Shown piece by piece: positions 1 to 10,488 of a stretch of DNA of 64,000 nucleotides. A program made the position numbers and the translations under genes. Each line of letters begins with the position of its first letter. Position 1 is the first letter of the stretch. Under the pieces are notes generated by a model that did not search any database, was not told where the DNA came from, and worked only from the letters and a program-made list of their open reading frames with translations. Source of the stretch: Clostridium_I sp047718555 (GTDB taxonomy: Bacteria > Bacillota > Clostridia > Clostridiales > Clostridiaceae); NCBI RefSeq assembly GCF_047718555.1, contig NZ_JBDNRK010000012.1:34442-98441 (forward strand), in the 5' to 3' direction.

Positions 1-207
1 TTAAAGGCTTTCACAACATTGAACTCTAAAATCCAATCTGATGTTAATGGTGATGGTAAAATAGATATAAAGGATATAGCAGCAGTAGCACAAAAATATA
101 ATATTACTTCGAAAGATTCTTCAAAGTGGAATGTGAATTATGATGTTAATAAGGATGAGACAATAGACATATATGATTTAGTATATATATCTAAAAGAAT
201 TAACTAA
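1..207 (+). CDS. C-terminal fragment of a dockerin-like (type I) protein
   Basis: The reading frame is open from the first base, so this is the 3' end of a gene that begins upstream of the window. The visible 68 residues hold two EF-hand-like calcium loops, DVNGDGKID and YDVNKDETID, each followed by a short helix (IKDIAAVAQKYN and IYDLVYISKRI). That duplicated F-hand pattern is the hallmark of dockerin type I modules, which bind cohesins in cellulosomes or act as calcium-stabilised C-terminal caps in other secreted clostridial proteins. No cohesin is visible nearby, so a cellulosomal role is not shown. A TTG at 19 could be read as a start, but the open frame upstream argues against it. The gene is followed by a clear terminator. 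Confidence 0.75.
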   Translation, partial: LKAFTTLNSKIQSDVNGDGKIDIKDIAAVAQKYNITSKDSSKWNVNYDVNKDETIDIYDLVYISKRIN

Positions 208-258
208 TTGAAAGCAAGAGTAAATAAAGTTAATAAATACACAAATTGTAACTAAATC

Positions 259-300
259 AAAAATTACCATGGGAAATAGTTCTTGTGGTAATTTTTTTTA
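259..300 (+). terminator. Rho-independent terminator of the dockerin-like gene
   Basis: A perfect 9-bp stem (AAATTACCA at 261-269 with TGGTAATTT at 286-294) is followed by a T run. It lies 55 bases after the stop codon. Confidence 0.8.
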
Positions 301-512
301 TTGTATTTCAAGCAAGATAGTGTGGGCAATTTTGTTTGAAATTATTTTACACAATTTGTATTATAATTTAAAATTAACACTATTAATCAAATATAATGTT
401 ATATACTATGGTTAATTTAATAAATTTTAGCAAATATTTTGTAAACTATTGTTAATATATGAACATAATAGTATAATTTTATCTATATTATATTAAAAAA
501 TGGAGGGGTAAT
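301..512. other. AT-rich intergenic/promoter region
   Basis: About 210 AT-rich bases lie between the terminator and the next gene. A TATAAT-like hexamer sits near 360, but no convincing paired -35 box was found. A strong GGAGGGG ribosome site at 502-508 precedes the ATG at 513. No small gene or structured RNA was recognised. Confidence 0.4.
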
Positions 513-3017
513 ATGTCGAAAATAAGTAAGAAAAGGTATGGTTTGTTTATTATTGCCACAGTACTAATATTAAATTTATTTATTTTTAAATCAGAACATG
601 TTAAAGCAAGTACAATTACAAGTTTGAAGTTTGGTAGTACGGTATCTGGTAGTATTACAGATACTAATGATGAGCAGATTTATTCAATTAATGTGCCAAA
701 GTCGGGAAAAGTGGAATTGAACCTTAAGTCATATATACAGGGTGGAGTATATTTAACTGTAGAAAATGCAAAGGGAGGTGTAATATGGGGAAATGCATAT
801 TGGTCTGTAGGTGATGGAGATGAGGATAATCCAAAGGATTTAGATGATGATTTATACTTGGACTCAGGAACATATTACATTCATATTAAGAAAAGTGGTA
901 ATATAGGAAAGTACAATTTGAAATTAAATTACACTTCAACAGGAAATAATGAAAAAGAACCTAATAATGGAAGAGAAACAGCACAGCAAATTAGCTTAAA
1001 TAGTCAAGTAAATGGTCTTATAAGTGAGACTGATAGTGATGATTATTACAAATTTAATGTGTCAAAGTCAGGAAAAGTGGAGTTGGATCTTAAATCATAT
1101 ATACAAGGTGGAGTATATTTAACTGTAGAAAATGCAAAGGGAGATCCGGTATGGGGAAATGCATATTGGTCTGTAGGTGATGGTAATGAGGACAACCCAA
1201 AAGATGTAGATAATGATTTATACTTGGACTCAGGAACGTATTATATTCATGTTAAGAAAGGTAGTAATACAGGAAAGTATAATTTAAAATTAAATTATAC
1301 TTCAACAGGAAATAATGAAAAAGAACCTAATAATGGAAGAGAAACAGCACAGCAAATTAGCTTAAATAGTCAAGTAAATGGTCTTATAAGTGAGACTGAT
1401 AGTGATGATTATTACAAATTTAATGTGTCAAAGTCAGGAAAAGTGGAGTTGGATCTTAAATCATATATACAAGGTGGAGTATATTTAACTGTAGAAAATG
1501 CAAAGGGAGATCCGGTATGGGGAAATGCATATTGGTCTGTAGGTGATGGTAATGAGGACAACCCCAAATATGAAGATAAGGAATTATACTTGGATTCAGG
1601 AACATATTATGTTCATGTTAAGAAAGCAGGGAGTACAGGAAAGTATAATTTAAAGGTGAATTACTCATCAACAGGAAGTAATGAAATAGAGCCTAATGAT
1701 GGTAAAGAAAAGGCACAGCAAATTAGCTTAAATAGTCAAATAAATGGTCTTATAAGTGAAACAGATGAAGATGATTATTATAAAATTAATGTACCAAAAC
1801 CAGAAAAGGTTACATTAAATCTTGAAACATATATGGAATTTGGATTATATTTAACTGTAAAAGATTTAGAAGGACATGACTTCTGGAACTCATATTCCTC
1901 TATAGTTCATGAAGATGGAGATGGATTAGGAGATCAACCTGGAGATGTTTACCTTAATTCGGGAATATATTATATTCACATTAATAAAAATTTAAATACA
2001 GGAAAATACATTCTCAATGTAAAATGTCCAGACTTAGTACCAGCGCAACCTGTAGTAAATGAAGTAAACAACAAAAGCACAGTAGTCAGTGGAAAAACCA
2101 TAGCAAATGGAACAGTTACTGTGAAAATTGGAAGTAAGACTTATACGGGTAAAGCTAATAGTACTGGAGCGTTCAATGTAAAGATACCAGTACAATCAGC
2201 AGGAGCAAAGGTATATGTAAGCGTAAAAAATGGATACGGATATAGCAGCAGTACCAAAACTGTAACAGTGTTAGACAGAATAGCACCATCAGTGCCAATA
2301 GTGAATACAATAACTACGACTTCAACAACTATAACAGGGAAGACAGAAGGAAATGCTACAGTAATAGCTTATGTGGGAAGCAGACAGATAGGAGTGGCAA
2401 AGGCAGATAAGAACGGTAATTACAGTATAAAAATAGCAGCACAGAAGGTGTTGACAAAAGTAAATGTAGTAGCAGTAGATGCTTCCAACAATAGAAGTGC
2501 TGGAAGAGTAAATACAGTAGCATTAATACCAGGACAACCTACAGTAAACGAAGTAAACAATAAGAGTATAGCAGTCAGCGGAAAGACAATAGGAAATGGA
2601 ACAGTAACTGTGAAGATTGGAAACAAGACTTATACTGGAAAGAGCAATAGTGCAGGAACTTTCAGTATAAAGATACCGGTGCAGGCTGCAGGAGCAAAGG
2701 TATATGTAAGCGTAAAAAATGGATACGGTTATAGCAGTAGTACTAAGACTGTAACAGTTCTAGATAGAATAGCACCATCAGCACCAGTTGTAAGTAAAAT
2801 AGCAGCATCATCAAAGACAATAGCAGGAAAAGCAGAAGTAAATGCTGCAGTAATAGCTTATGTAGGAAGCAAGCAGATAGGAGTGGCAAAGGCAGATAAG
2901 AATGGTAATTATACTATAAAGATAGCTTCACAGAAATTAGGAACTAAGATAAATGTTGTAGCTGTAGATGGATCTAATAATAGAAGTGCAGCAAGAGTAA
3001 GTATAGTACAAAAGTAG
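513..3017 (+). CDS. Secreted surface protein: four PPC domains plus four bacterial Ig-like modules
   Basis: This 834-residue protein begins with a signal peptide (about residues 1-32: basic start, hydrophobic core, cleavage near VKA-ST). Four pre-peptidase C-terminal (PPC) type beta-sandwich repeats follow at roughly 40-141, 148-262, 269-384 and 391-504, each with the DDYYKFNV...SGTYYIHV pattern. Four Ig-like modules then run from about 511 to 834 in two alternating types (GKTIANGTVTVKIG and TGKTEGNATVIAYVG). PPC domains usually accompany secreted proteases or collagen-binding proteins, but no catalytic domain is present. There is no LPXTG, S-layer homology or choline-binding anchor, so attachment to the cell is unexplained. 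Repeats 2 and 3 are nearly identical in DNA. The start is set by GGAGGGG nine bases upstream. The function is likely adhesive or structural, which is inference. Confidence 0.8.
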   Translation: MSKISKKRYGLFIIATVLILNLFIFKSEHVKASTITSLKFGSTVSGSITDTNDEQIYSINVPKSGKVELNLKSYIQGGVYLTVENAKGGVIWGNAYWSVGDGDEDNPKDLDDDLYLDSGTYYIHIKKSGNIGKYNLKLNYTSTGNNEKEPNNGRETAQQISLNSQVNGLISETDSDDYYKFNVSKSGKVELDLKSYIQGGVYLTVENAKGDPVWGNAYWSVGDGNEDNPKDVDNDLYLDSGTYYIHVKKGSNTGKYNLKLNYTSTGNNEKEPNNGRETAQQISLNSQVNGLISETDSDDYYKFNVSKSGKVELDLKSYIQGGVYLTVENAKGDPVWGNAYWSVGDGNEDNPKYEDKELYLDSGTYYVHVKKAGSTGKYNLKVNYSSTGSNEIEPNDGKEKAQQISLNSQINGLISETDEDDYYKINVPKPEKVTLNLETYMEFGLYLTVKDLEGHDFWNSYSSIVHEDGDGLGDQPGDVYLNSGIYYIHINKNLNTGKYILNVKCPDLVPAQPVVNEVNNKSTVVSGKTIANGTVTVKIGSKTYTGKANSTGAFNVKIPVQSAGAKVYVSVKNGYGYSSSTKTVTVLDRIAPSVPIVNTITTTSTTITGKTEGNATVIAYVGSRQIGVAKADKNGNYSIKIAAQKVLTKVNVVAVDASNNRSAGRVNTVALIPGQPTVNEVNNKSIAVSGKTIGNGTVTVKIGNKTYTGKSNSAGTFSIKIPVQAAGAKVYVSVKNGYGYSSSTKTVTVLDRIAPSAPVVSKIAASSKTIAGKAEVNAAVIAYVGSKQIGVAKADKNGNYTIKIASQKLGTKINVVAVDGSNNRSAARVSIVQK
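933..1564 (+). repeat. Near-identical tandem PPC coding repeat (366-bp period)
   Basis: Bases 933-1198 appear identical to 1299-1564, an offset of 366 bp (122 codons). This is a recent in-frame duplication of one PPC module. The flanking repeats 1 and 4 have diverged. Confidence 0.85.
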
Positions 3018-3050
3018 AATTTTTAAGTAGTAATTAATGTAAATAAGGTT

Positions 3051-3097
3051 AAAGAACAGAGAGCATATCAATTTGTTTGGTATGCTCTCTGTTCTTT
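3051..3097 (+). terminator. Strong hairpin 3' of the PPC/Ig gene
   Basis: A perfect 17-bp stem (3051-3067 with 3081-3097, arm AAAGAACAGAGAGCATA) encloses a 13-base loop 33 bases after the stop codon. There is only a short T run, so it may act as a terminator or as an mRNA 3' stabiliser. Confidence 0.65.
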
Positions 3098-3458
3098 CAA
3101 GAAACTAATCCAATTTTGTATTTTTATAATATAAGGATTTAGCACAATTAGTATATTACAATATTTAGAAATTATTTACCTATAAATTACAATATATCAT
3201 ATTAAAATATAATGTAATTTAATAACAAATTATAAAAATTATATACGATATATTAGTAAAGTATTACAAAACTGTTACGATGAAAGTAATAAATGATTTA
3301 TTATACTTTAATATGTGACATGTTTATATAAAAATATTTACTTAAAATTGACAAAAAGATATTTATATTATTTCTAAACTTAATAGATATGTGTGAATGC
3401 GTATTAAAGTGTAATTGTCTATTTATATTGATGATAAAAGGGATAGGAGGAGTAATAA
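3098..3458. other. AT-rich intergenic region upstream of the Big_2 giant
   Basis: About 360 very AT-rich bases hold no recognisable gene. A TTGACA occurs at 3348-3353, but no good -10 box is at the usual spacing. AGGAGG at 3445-3450 is the ribosome site of the next gene. Confidence 0.4.
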
Positions 3459-6400
3459 GTGAAAGAAATCAAAAAGAAGCTAAGTGTATTTTCTATTGTA
3501 TTATTTATGTTTAGTACTTATTTTATTTTAAGTTATAATGGAAATCCTTTTAGTTTTAACAACAAAGTTTATGCAGCAACAGTATCAAAGGTGGTAAAAG
3601 TAAACTCTGTGAGCTTGAATAAAGCTAAAAATACTCTTACTGTGGGAGGAAAGGATATATTAGCAGCAACGGTATCACCAAGTAATGCCACAAATAAAGC
3701 AGTTACCTGGAGTACATCTAACAGTAAAATAGCAACAGTATCCAATGGAGTAGTAACGGCAGTAGGACAAGGAACAGCAACAATTACAGTAACTACAGTG
3801 GATGGAAAGAAAACAGCTAAATACATAGTAACTGTTAATCCATTAGTAAAAGTTACTTCAGTAAAATTAAATAAAACAAAAAGCACTCTTACAATAGGTG
3901 GTAAAGACACATTAGTAGCAACAGTGGCACCAAGTAATGCTGCAAATAAAGGCGTTACCTGGAGTACTTCTAATAGTAAAGTAGCAACAGTATCCAATGG
4001 AGTAGTAACAGCAGTAGGTAAGGGAACAGCAATTATTACAGTAACTACAGTGGATGGTAAAAAGACAGCAAGTTATAGTGTTGCTGTTAATCCAGTAATA
4101 CAAGCAGCCCCAGCAGTAAAAGTAACATCAATAGTTTTAAATAAAGCTGCTGATAATTTAACTTTAGGGGAATTGGACAATCTATTTGCCTATGAATTCC
4201 TAAGTTCAAGCAATTCACCGTACCAACCTATAACATGGAAAACATCAAATTCTAGAGTAGCAACAGTATCTTCTATGGGACAAGTGATTACAGTAGGACC
4301 AGGAACGGCAGTGATTTCTGCAACGGCTGGTGGTAAAACTGCTAAATGCACGGTAACTGTTAGTAATCCAGTTCCAGTAAAATCAATAAGTCTTAATAAA
4401 ACTGCATTAAATTTGTCCTTAGGATCAATGGATAATCTATATGCAAATATACTACCCTTTGAGGCAAATGGTAGTAGTGTAATATGGAAAACATCAAATT
4501 CAAAGGTGGCAACAGTATCTTATAATGGAGTAGTAAAAGCAATAGGGCTAGGTAAAGCTACTATTACAGCAACTACACAAGATGGAAGTAAGTCAGTTAG
4601 TTGTAGTATAAATGTTACCCCAACAGTTAAAGTTAGATCTGTAGCATTAAATACAAATACAAGTACTTTAACAGTAGGTGATATTAGCTATTTATATGCA
4701 ACTATAGCGCCTAGCACAGCTGTAAATAAAAATGTAATATGGACTACATCAAACTCTAAGGTAGCAGTAGTGGATTCAAATGGAAATGTAACAGCAATTG
4801 GAGCTGGAACGGCTACTATTACTGCAACTACGGTGGATGGAGGGAAGACATCATCCTGTATTGTAACGGTTAATGTAGCAGTTAAGCTTCCTGCACTTTC
4901 ATCAATAACTTTAAATAAAACATCAGATACATTAGCAGTAGGGACTACAGACAACTTAAATGCAGTACTAAATCCATATAATACAGCATATCAGGCTATT
5001 GGATGGACAACTTCCAATCCAAAGGTAGCCTTAGTAAATTCTAATGGATATATAACTGCGGTAGGAGTTGGTAAGGCAGTAATTACGGCAACTTCTGATG
5101 ATGGAAGTAAGTCAGCTTCTTGCACAGTAACAGTTACTCCAGCAGTTAAAGTCACATCAGTAGTATTGAGTAAAACTACATCTAATTTAAATGTAGGAGG
5201 ATACGATTGGTTAAGAGTTATAGTAACACCAAATAATGCAACAAATCAATCAGTAACATGGAGTTCATCTAATCCAAATGTAGCTACGGTATCTTACAAT
5301 GGATATGTAAATGCAGTAGGAACAGGAACAGCAACTATTACAGCTACCACAGCAGATGGAAGTAAAACAGCAAGCTGTGTTGTAACAGTTAATCCGCCAA
5401 TTAAAGTTACTAGCGTGCAATTCTGGATACCGCCGACTACTTTAGCAGTGGGAAATACAACTAGTATACACGCAAGTGTATATCCATATAATGCTGCAAA
5501 TACAAGTTTGATTTGGAGTACTTCTAATTCAAAGGTAGCCACAGTAGACAGTTATGGATATGTAACAGCAGTAAGTGCAGGAACAGTAAACATTACAGCA
5601 ACTACAGTAGATGGGAACAAAACAGCAACTTGTACAATAACAGTTACTCCACCAGTTAAGGTAACCGGTATAGGTTTATATACAAATTCAACTAGTTTAA
5701 CAGTAGGAGATACAAGTTATTTGAATTCAATAATATACCCAACTAATGCTACAAACAAAAGTGTAACCTATACAACATCCAATGCAAAAGTAGCAACAGT
5801 AGATGCCCAGGGTAATGTGACAGCAATAAGTGCTGGAACAGCAACAATTACGGTAACTACAGTAGATGGAAATAAAACAGCAACATGTACAGTGACAGTT
5901 ACTCCACCGGTAAAGGTAACAAGTGTAGGATTTTCTACAAACTCAACTACTTTGACTGTAGGAAATAATACATGGCTTGGTTACACAGTGTATCCATATA
6001 ATGCTGCAAACAAAAGTGTTACATGGACAACTTCTAACACAAAAGTAGCAATAGTAGATTCTAATGGAAATGTAACAGCAGTAAGTGAAGGAACAGCAAC
6101 TATCACAGTAACTACAGTAGACGGAAGCAAAAAAGCAACATGCACAGTAACAGTTACTCNNNNNNNNNNNNNNNNNNNNNNNNNNNNNNNNNNNNNNNNN
6201 NNNNNNNNNNNNNNNNNNNNNNNNNNNNNNNNNNNNNNNNNNNNNNNNNNNNNNNNNNNGCTGCAAATAGCAGTGTAACTTGGAGTACATCTAATTCAAA
6301 AGTAGCAACAGTAAACTCTAGTGGAACAGTAACAGCAGTAGGAACAGGAACAGCAACAATTACAGTAACTACAGTAGACGGAAGCAAAAAAGCAACATGC

Positions 6401-8221
6401 ACAGTAACAGTTACTCCACCAGTAAAGGTAACAGGTGTAGGATTGTATACAACTTCATCTACCTTGACTGTAGGAAATAGCACTTGGCTTAGTTACACAG
6501 TGTATCCATATAATGCTGCAAATAGCAGTGTAACTTGGAGTACATCTAATTCAAAAGTAGCAACAGTAAGCTCTAATGGAACAGTAACAGCAGTAGGAGC
6601 GGGAACAGCAACAATTACAGTAACTACAGTAGATGGAAATAAGACAGCAGTATGTAATGTTACAGTTAATACTCCAGTAAAGGTTTCTTCTATAGCTTTA
6701 AGCAGAACAACAGATACTCTTGTAGTAGGTAGTAACGATTATTTGAGTAAAACAATATATCCGTATAATGCTGCAGATCAGAATGTAATATGGACAACGT
6801 CTAACTCAAAGGTAGCTACAGTTTCAACAAGTGGAACAGTAACAGCAGTAAGCGTAGGAACAGCAACAATTACTGCTACAACTGAAGATGGAAGTAAAAC
6901 AGCAACTTGTATAGTAACTGTTACTCCTCCTGTAGCAGTTACTTCCGTAACAATGAGTAGAACTACAGATACATTAACTATAGGTGGAAATGACAGTCTA
7001 TGGGCAACAATATATCCGTATAATGCAGCAAATCAAGCAGTAACATGGACAACATCAGACTCAAAAGTAGCCACAGTATCTTCCAGTGGATATGTAACAG
7101 CAATAGGAGCAGGAACAGCGACAATTACAGCTACAACAGTAGATGGAAGTAAAACAGCTACTTGCAAAGTAACAGTTACTCCTCCAGTGGCAGTTACTTC
7201 TGTAACAATGAGTAGAACTACAGATACATTAACTATAGGTGGAACTGACGATTTAGGAACAACAATATATCCATATAATGCTGCAAATCAAGCAGTAATA
7301 TGGACAACTTCTGATTCAAAGATAGCAACAGTATCTTCCAGTGGATATGTAACAGCAATAGGAGCAGGAACAGCGACAATTACAGCTACAACAGTAGATG
7401 GAAGTAAAACAGCTACTTGCAAAGTAACGGTTAATTCTCCTGTAGCAGTTACTTCTGTAGCATTAAGTAAAACTACATCTAATTTATCCATAGGTGGAAC
7501 CGACTATATATCAGCTACAGTGTCACCAAGAAATGCAGCAAATCAGGCAGTAATATGGACAACTTCTAACTCCAGTGTGGTAATAATTACTAACACTTAT
7601 AGTTTTGGTGAAGTAGATATAAAGGGAATAGCAGCAGGGACAGCAACAATAACAGCAACTACAGCAGATGGAAGTAAAATAGCTACCTGCAAAGTAACTG
7701 TTACTGCTCCAGTTGCAGTAACCTCAGTAGCTTTAAGCAAGACAAAAGACACTTTAACAGTAGGGGGAACTGATTACTTAAATACCACTATATATCCATA
7801 CAATGCTGCAAATAAGAATATAGCTTGGACGAGTTCTGACTCTAGTGTGGCGGCAGTAGATTCAAATGGAAATGTAACAGCAATTGGGATAGGAACGGCT
7901 ACTATTACTGTAACCACTGATGATGGAGCGAAGACAGCAAGTTGTGTAGTGACTGTTAATGCACCAGTTAAGGCTACATCAGTAACATTAAATAAAACTA
8001 GTGATACCTTATCATTATGGGATTCAGAGTATCTTTATGCAACTGTTAATCCAGATAATGCTACAAATAAGTCAGTAACATGGACAACATCTGATCCTAG
8101 TGTAGTAACGGTAGATTATTATGGGTGGATAAGAGCAACAGGAGTAGGAACAGCAACAATTACGGCTACTACAGAGGATGGAAGTAAAACTGCAACTTGT
8201 GTTATAACGGTAAATAATTAA
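3459..8221 (+). CDS. Giant secreted Big_2 (BIG2) Ig-repeat protein, interrupted by an assembly gap
   Basis: The protein has a signal peptide (about residues 1-39, ending VYA-AT) and at least 18 tandem bacterial Ig-like group 2 domains of about 84-85 residues. Each carries the TSVxLxKTxxTLxVGG, VTWTTSNSKVATV, GTATITATTxDGSKTA and CxVTVTP signatures. Such domains form adhesin stalks. No catalytic or anchoring module is visible, and the protein ends just after the last repeat. The start is GTG with AGGAGG eight bases upstream. The 100 N at 6160-6259 split the frame into 3459-6159 and 6260-8221, out of phase by two bases. Aligning the flanks to the neighbouring 255-bp repeat predicts a true gap of 98 bases (or 98 plus multiples of 255), which restores one frame of about 1,586 residues. 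It is therefore one gene and not a frameshifted pair. Confidence 0.85.
6160..6259. other. Assembly gap of exactly 100 N inside the Big_2 repeats
   Basis: One hundred N replace sequence within a near-identical 255-bp repeat. The flanks match 6401-6416 and 6515 onward, which are separated by 98 bases in the intact neighbouring repeat. The N run is probably a placeholder. Confidence 0.95.
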
Positions 8222-8267
8222 GTTATTTATTGAAAGAGTATACAAGAGACTTATAAAAAATTATTGG

Positions 8268-8306
8268 AAAATAATCCTAAATATTTATTTTAGGATTATT
8301 TTTTAT
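8268..8306 (+). terminator. Terminator of the Big_2 gene
   Basis: AAAATAATCCTA at 8268-8279 pairs with TAGGATTATTTT at 8291-8302, and a T run follows. It could also serve the opposing minus-strand operon. Confidence 0.75.
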
Positions 8307-8366
8307 AGTTTATTAAAAATTATTTAGATATTATAAGAGAGAATCGTCATTTCGGTTGAAGATTCT

Positions 8367-8978
8367 TTATGTTTTTTTAAAATCTTTCCTTATCATTTGA
8401 ATACCAGTTTTTAAGTCAGTACAGTTCCCATATATTTTTCCTATACTAAGTTTTTCCAAAAATCCTTTTTCACCTTTAATATAATGCTGTCGTTTTGTTC
8501 CTTTCCTAAAAAGGCCTTGTAAGTCTTTATGAGTAAGTCTTTCGGGATTAGAATAGGTTCTTCTTAAGCTATCAGTTAATTTTAAACCTATATAATTACA
8601 TATTCCCTCTAAATCATAGAAGAACCAACTCTCTATCATTATAATAGCTTCAATTTTTTCTATCTTTTTAATTTGTTTTTTATTAAGAACCTTTAGTATT
8701 GCATCAGCATCAAATTCTACTAAATCATTTTTTGTTCCTTCTCTATCTATAAAAGCATAAACGTATAGATCAATATTTTTGTTTTTCTTATTGCTAAAAA
8801 AATAGTATAGTTCATTTGCTATTTCTTTATTGATTCCTGTACCTGATTCAAGATTTTTTGTTTTATTAGGTATTCCATTTAAATAGTTTCTGAAAACCTT
8901 CTTGTAAAATATCTCTTCTGTAAAACCTTCATAAAATATATAAGCAAGTCTTTCTTGTTTATTTTTACTTTTAACCAT
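8367..8978 (-). CDS. TOPRIM/DUF4276- or RloB-like protein, partner of the upstream ATPase
   Basis: This 203-residue protein has an N-terminal IFYEGFTEEIFYKKVF segment, resembling the ExxTE signature of DUF4276 and RloB-type TOPRIM-fold proteins. A hydrophobic strand ending in an acidic cluster (YAFIDREGTKND, about residues 75-87) and ESWFFYD follow. These are placed like the Glu and Asp-x-Glu metal ligands of TOPRIM nucleases. It starts 3 bases after the ATPase stop, with GAGG eight bases before its ATG, so the two are cotranscribed and probably coupled. An AAA/OLD-like ATPase beside a small TOPRIM-like protein is the layout of several anti-phage systems (AbiL, PARIS and OLD-type families). 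Specific membership cannot be settled by eye, and nuclease activity is inferred. Confidence 0.6.
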   Translation of the reverse strand: MVKSKNKQERLAYIFYEGFTEEIFYKKVFRNYLNGIPNKTKNLESGTGINKEIANELYYFFSNKKNKNIDLYVYAFIDREGTKNDLVEFDADAILKVLNKKQIKKIEKIEAIIMIESWFFYDLEGICNYIGLKLTDSLRRTYSNPERLTHKDLQGLFRKGTKRQHYIKGEKGFLEKLSIGKIYGNCTDLKTGIQMIRKDFKKT

Positions 8979-8981
8979 ATT

Positions 8982-10157
8982 TTATACCTCAGTATAAAAG
9001 AAAATGTCACTAAAACTTGAAAAAGGTCCGGATAACTTTTTAATCAATTCTTTATTATTCTTAACTGGCTCAATAAGTGCTTCACCAAATTCTTTATTAC
9101 TTATTATACTCACCTCATTAACCTTAACCATATTCAATAATACAGGTGAATGAGTAGTCAATATTATTTGAATACTTGAAAAGTCATTCTTAATTAAATA
9201 TATCATTTTCTTTAGTAATTTAGGATGTATAGAATTTTCAAGTTCTTCTATGGCAATTACAGGATATTTATTTGACATAAGATAGGTAATTATATTAAGC
9301 GCAATTAGAGTACCATCTGAGAGTTCATTTATGGTATTCTTTTGCTTATTAGCAAATGTAAATACTAAATTTTTTAATTCTTGCCCTATATTAACAATAT
9401 CAGTATTATCAATATTTAATATATCTTTAAGTATTTCATTATAATATTTTGCTTTATCAGATTTCAATATTTTATCTATTTCTTCAATTAAAGCTAATGA
9501 TACTATTCTACCATTTTTAATTACAGGCATTTGCTTTCTAATTGATTCTCTAATTACATCTGGTGTACTATACAATACTGGAATTTTACAAAGTAAAAAA
9601 ATATCATCTATACCTTTTTGAATAGGAATTTCAAAACTATCTTTAATATCCTTTATTTTATTAATAAGTGAAACTAAAGCCTCTGAACCATCTATCTTTT
9701 GTATCTTTGGACCCTTAACCTTTTTAACAATAGTATTTTCTCTTTCAAATACAGTTGATATAGGTCCTGTAGATGTTATTTTTTTATACTTAAATATTTC
9801 TCTATTTACATAACCAGTATCGAAACCATTATTACATACAACAATTTCGATGAAATAAGAATATTTATATATCTCATTTTCAACTTGTTCATTAAATTCT
9901 ACTTCAATAGAAATAGAATTACCATTATAACTTTTGCAATGAGATAATACTTTGTCATTATCCAATTCTCCTATATTTAACAGTCTCTCTTTTAACTCTT
10001 CGCTTCCAGTCAACAGTACATTTAAAAAAGAAAATATTTCTAACATATTTGATTTGCCACTATTATTAGAACCAATTAGTACATTAAAATCTTCTAAAAC
10101 GTATTTACAATCTATTAAGTTTTTATAGCCATTAACCTCAATACTATTAATTTTCAT
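8982..10157 (-). CDS. AAA/ABC-class (OLD-like) ATPase of a putative two-gene defence operon
   Basis: This 391-residue ATPase has an SMC/OLD-type N-terminus (KINSIEVNGYKNL), Walker A GSNNSGKS at about residues 29-36, an ABC-like signature region ELSDGTLIALN, Walker B VIAIEELENSIHP and a switch histidine in ILTTHSPVLLN. The order of motifs fits the AAA_21/AAA_15 group of stand-alone ATPases. It lacks the C-terminal TOPRIM of true OLD proteins; the next gene seems to supply that as a separate polypeptide. ATG is preceded by GAGGG at the right distance. There are no toxin-like features or membrane segments. Defence is the likeliest role given the partner; other DNA-maintenance roles are possible. 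Confidence 0.7.
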   Translation of the reverse strand: MKINSIEVNGYKNLIDCKYVLEDFNVLIGSNNSGKSNMLEIFSFLNVLLTGSEELKERLLNIGELDNDKVLSHCKSYNGNSISIEVEFNEQVENEIYKYSYFIEIVVCNNGFDTGYVNREIFKYKKITSTGPISTVFERENTIVKKVKGPKIQKIDGSEALVSLINKIKDIKDSFEIPIQKGIDDIFLLCKIPVLYSTPDVIRESIRKQMPVIKNGRIVSLALIEEIDKILKSDKAKYYNEILKDILNIDNTDIVNIGQELKNLVFTFANKQKNTINELSDGTLIALNIITYLMSNKYPVIAIEELENSIHPKLLKKMIYLIKNDFSSIQIILTTHSPVLLNMVKVNEVSIISNKEFGEALIEPVKNNKELIKKLSGPFSSFSDIFFYTEV

Positions 10158-10262
10158 AATATACCCTCATTTCAAATGATATTAGGCTTGTTTATATAAT
10201 ATTATTAACATGTTTCAATTTAACTATACTATTAATAATAGTATATTACAATAATTATTGTT

Positions 10263-10354
10263 TTGTTATTATCAAGGAGCTGACTTCCAGCCATCTCCTT
10301 GCAAGTTCCAGCAAGCCCTCACTATGGTGCCTGACACGCATGTACGAATAACAA
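10263..10354. ncRNA. Compact structured element of unknown class
   Basis: Within an AT-rich spacer lies a GC-richer 92-base block closed by an 8-bp stem (TTGTTATT 10263-10270 with AATAACAA 10347-10354). It contains CAAGGAG/CTCCTTG, CTTGC/GCAAG and a short GTG/CAC hairpin. It resembles neither a tRNA nor any riboswitch I know. It could be a small RNA or a remnant transposon end. The strand is undetermined. Confidence 0.3.
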
Positions 10355-10488
10355 ATAACTAAAAGATAAACTATTTTACAGTGTATCATATAAATCAAGC
10401 AGTATCAGGATCGAAATTCCTTTGAATAGAGAGTAATATAGGATAGATTACGGGATGATTTTGTAAATTGGGCTAAGTAAAAAACTAA

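Noticed and set aside
3569..8200. Several long minus-strand frames inside the Big_2 gene
   Set aside because: They mirror the repetitive Thr/Val-rich coding strand, have no ribosome sites or recognisable domains, and repeat with the 255-bp period, so they are antisense shadows.
3459..8221. Reading the Big_2 region as two genes or a frameshifted pseudogene
   Set aside because: The phase change occurs only across the N run, and a 98-base gap predicted from the repeat restores a single frame.
1..8221. Cellulosome scaffold or dockerin cluster
   Set aside because: Only one dockerin-like tail is present and no cohesin or plant-wall hydrolase cluster is visible.
10263..10354. tRNA-like cloverleaf
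   Set aside because: The closing stem and hairpins do not give D-, anticodon- and T-arm motifs, and no GTTCGA-type T loop or CCA-compatible acceptor is present.
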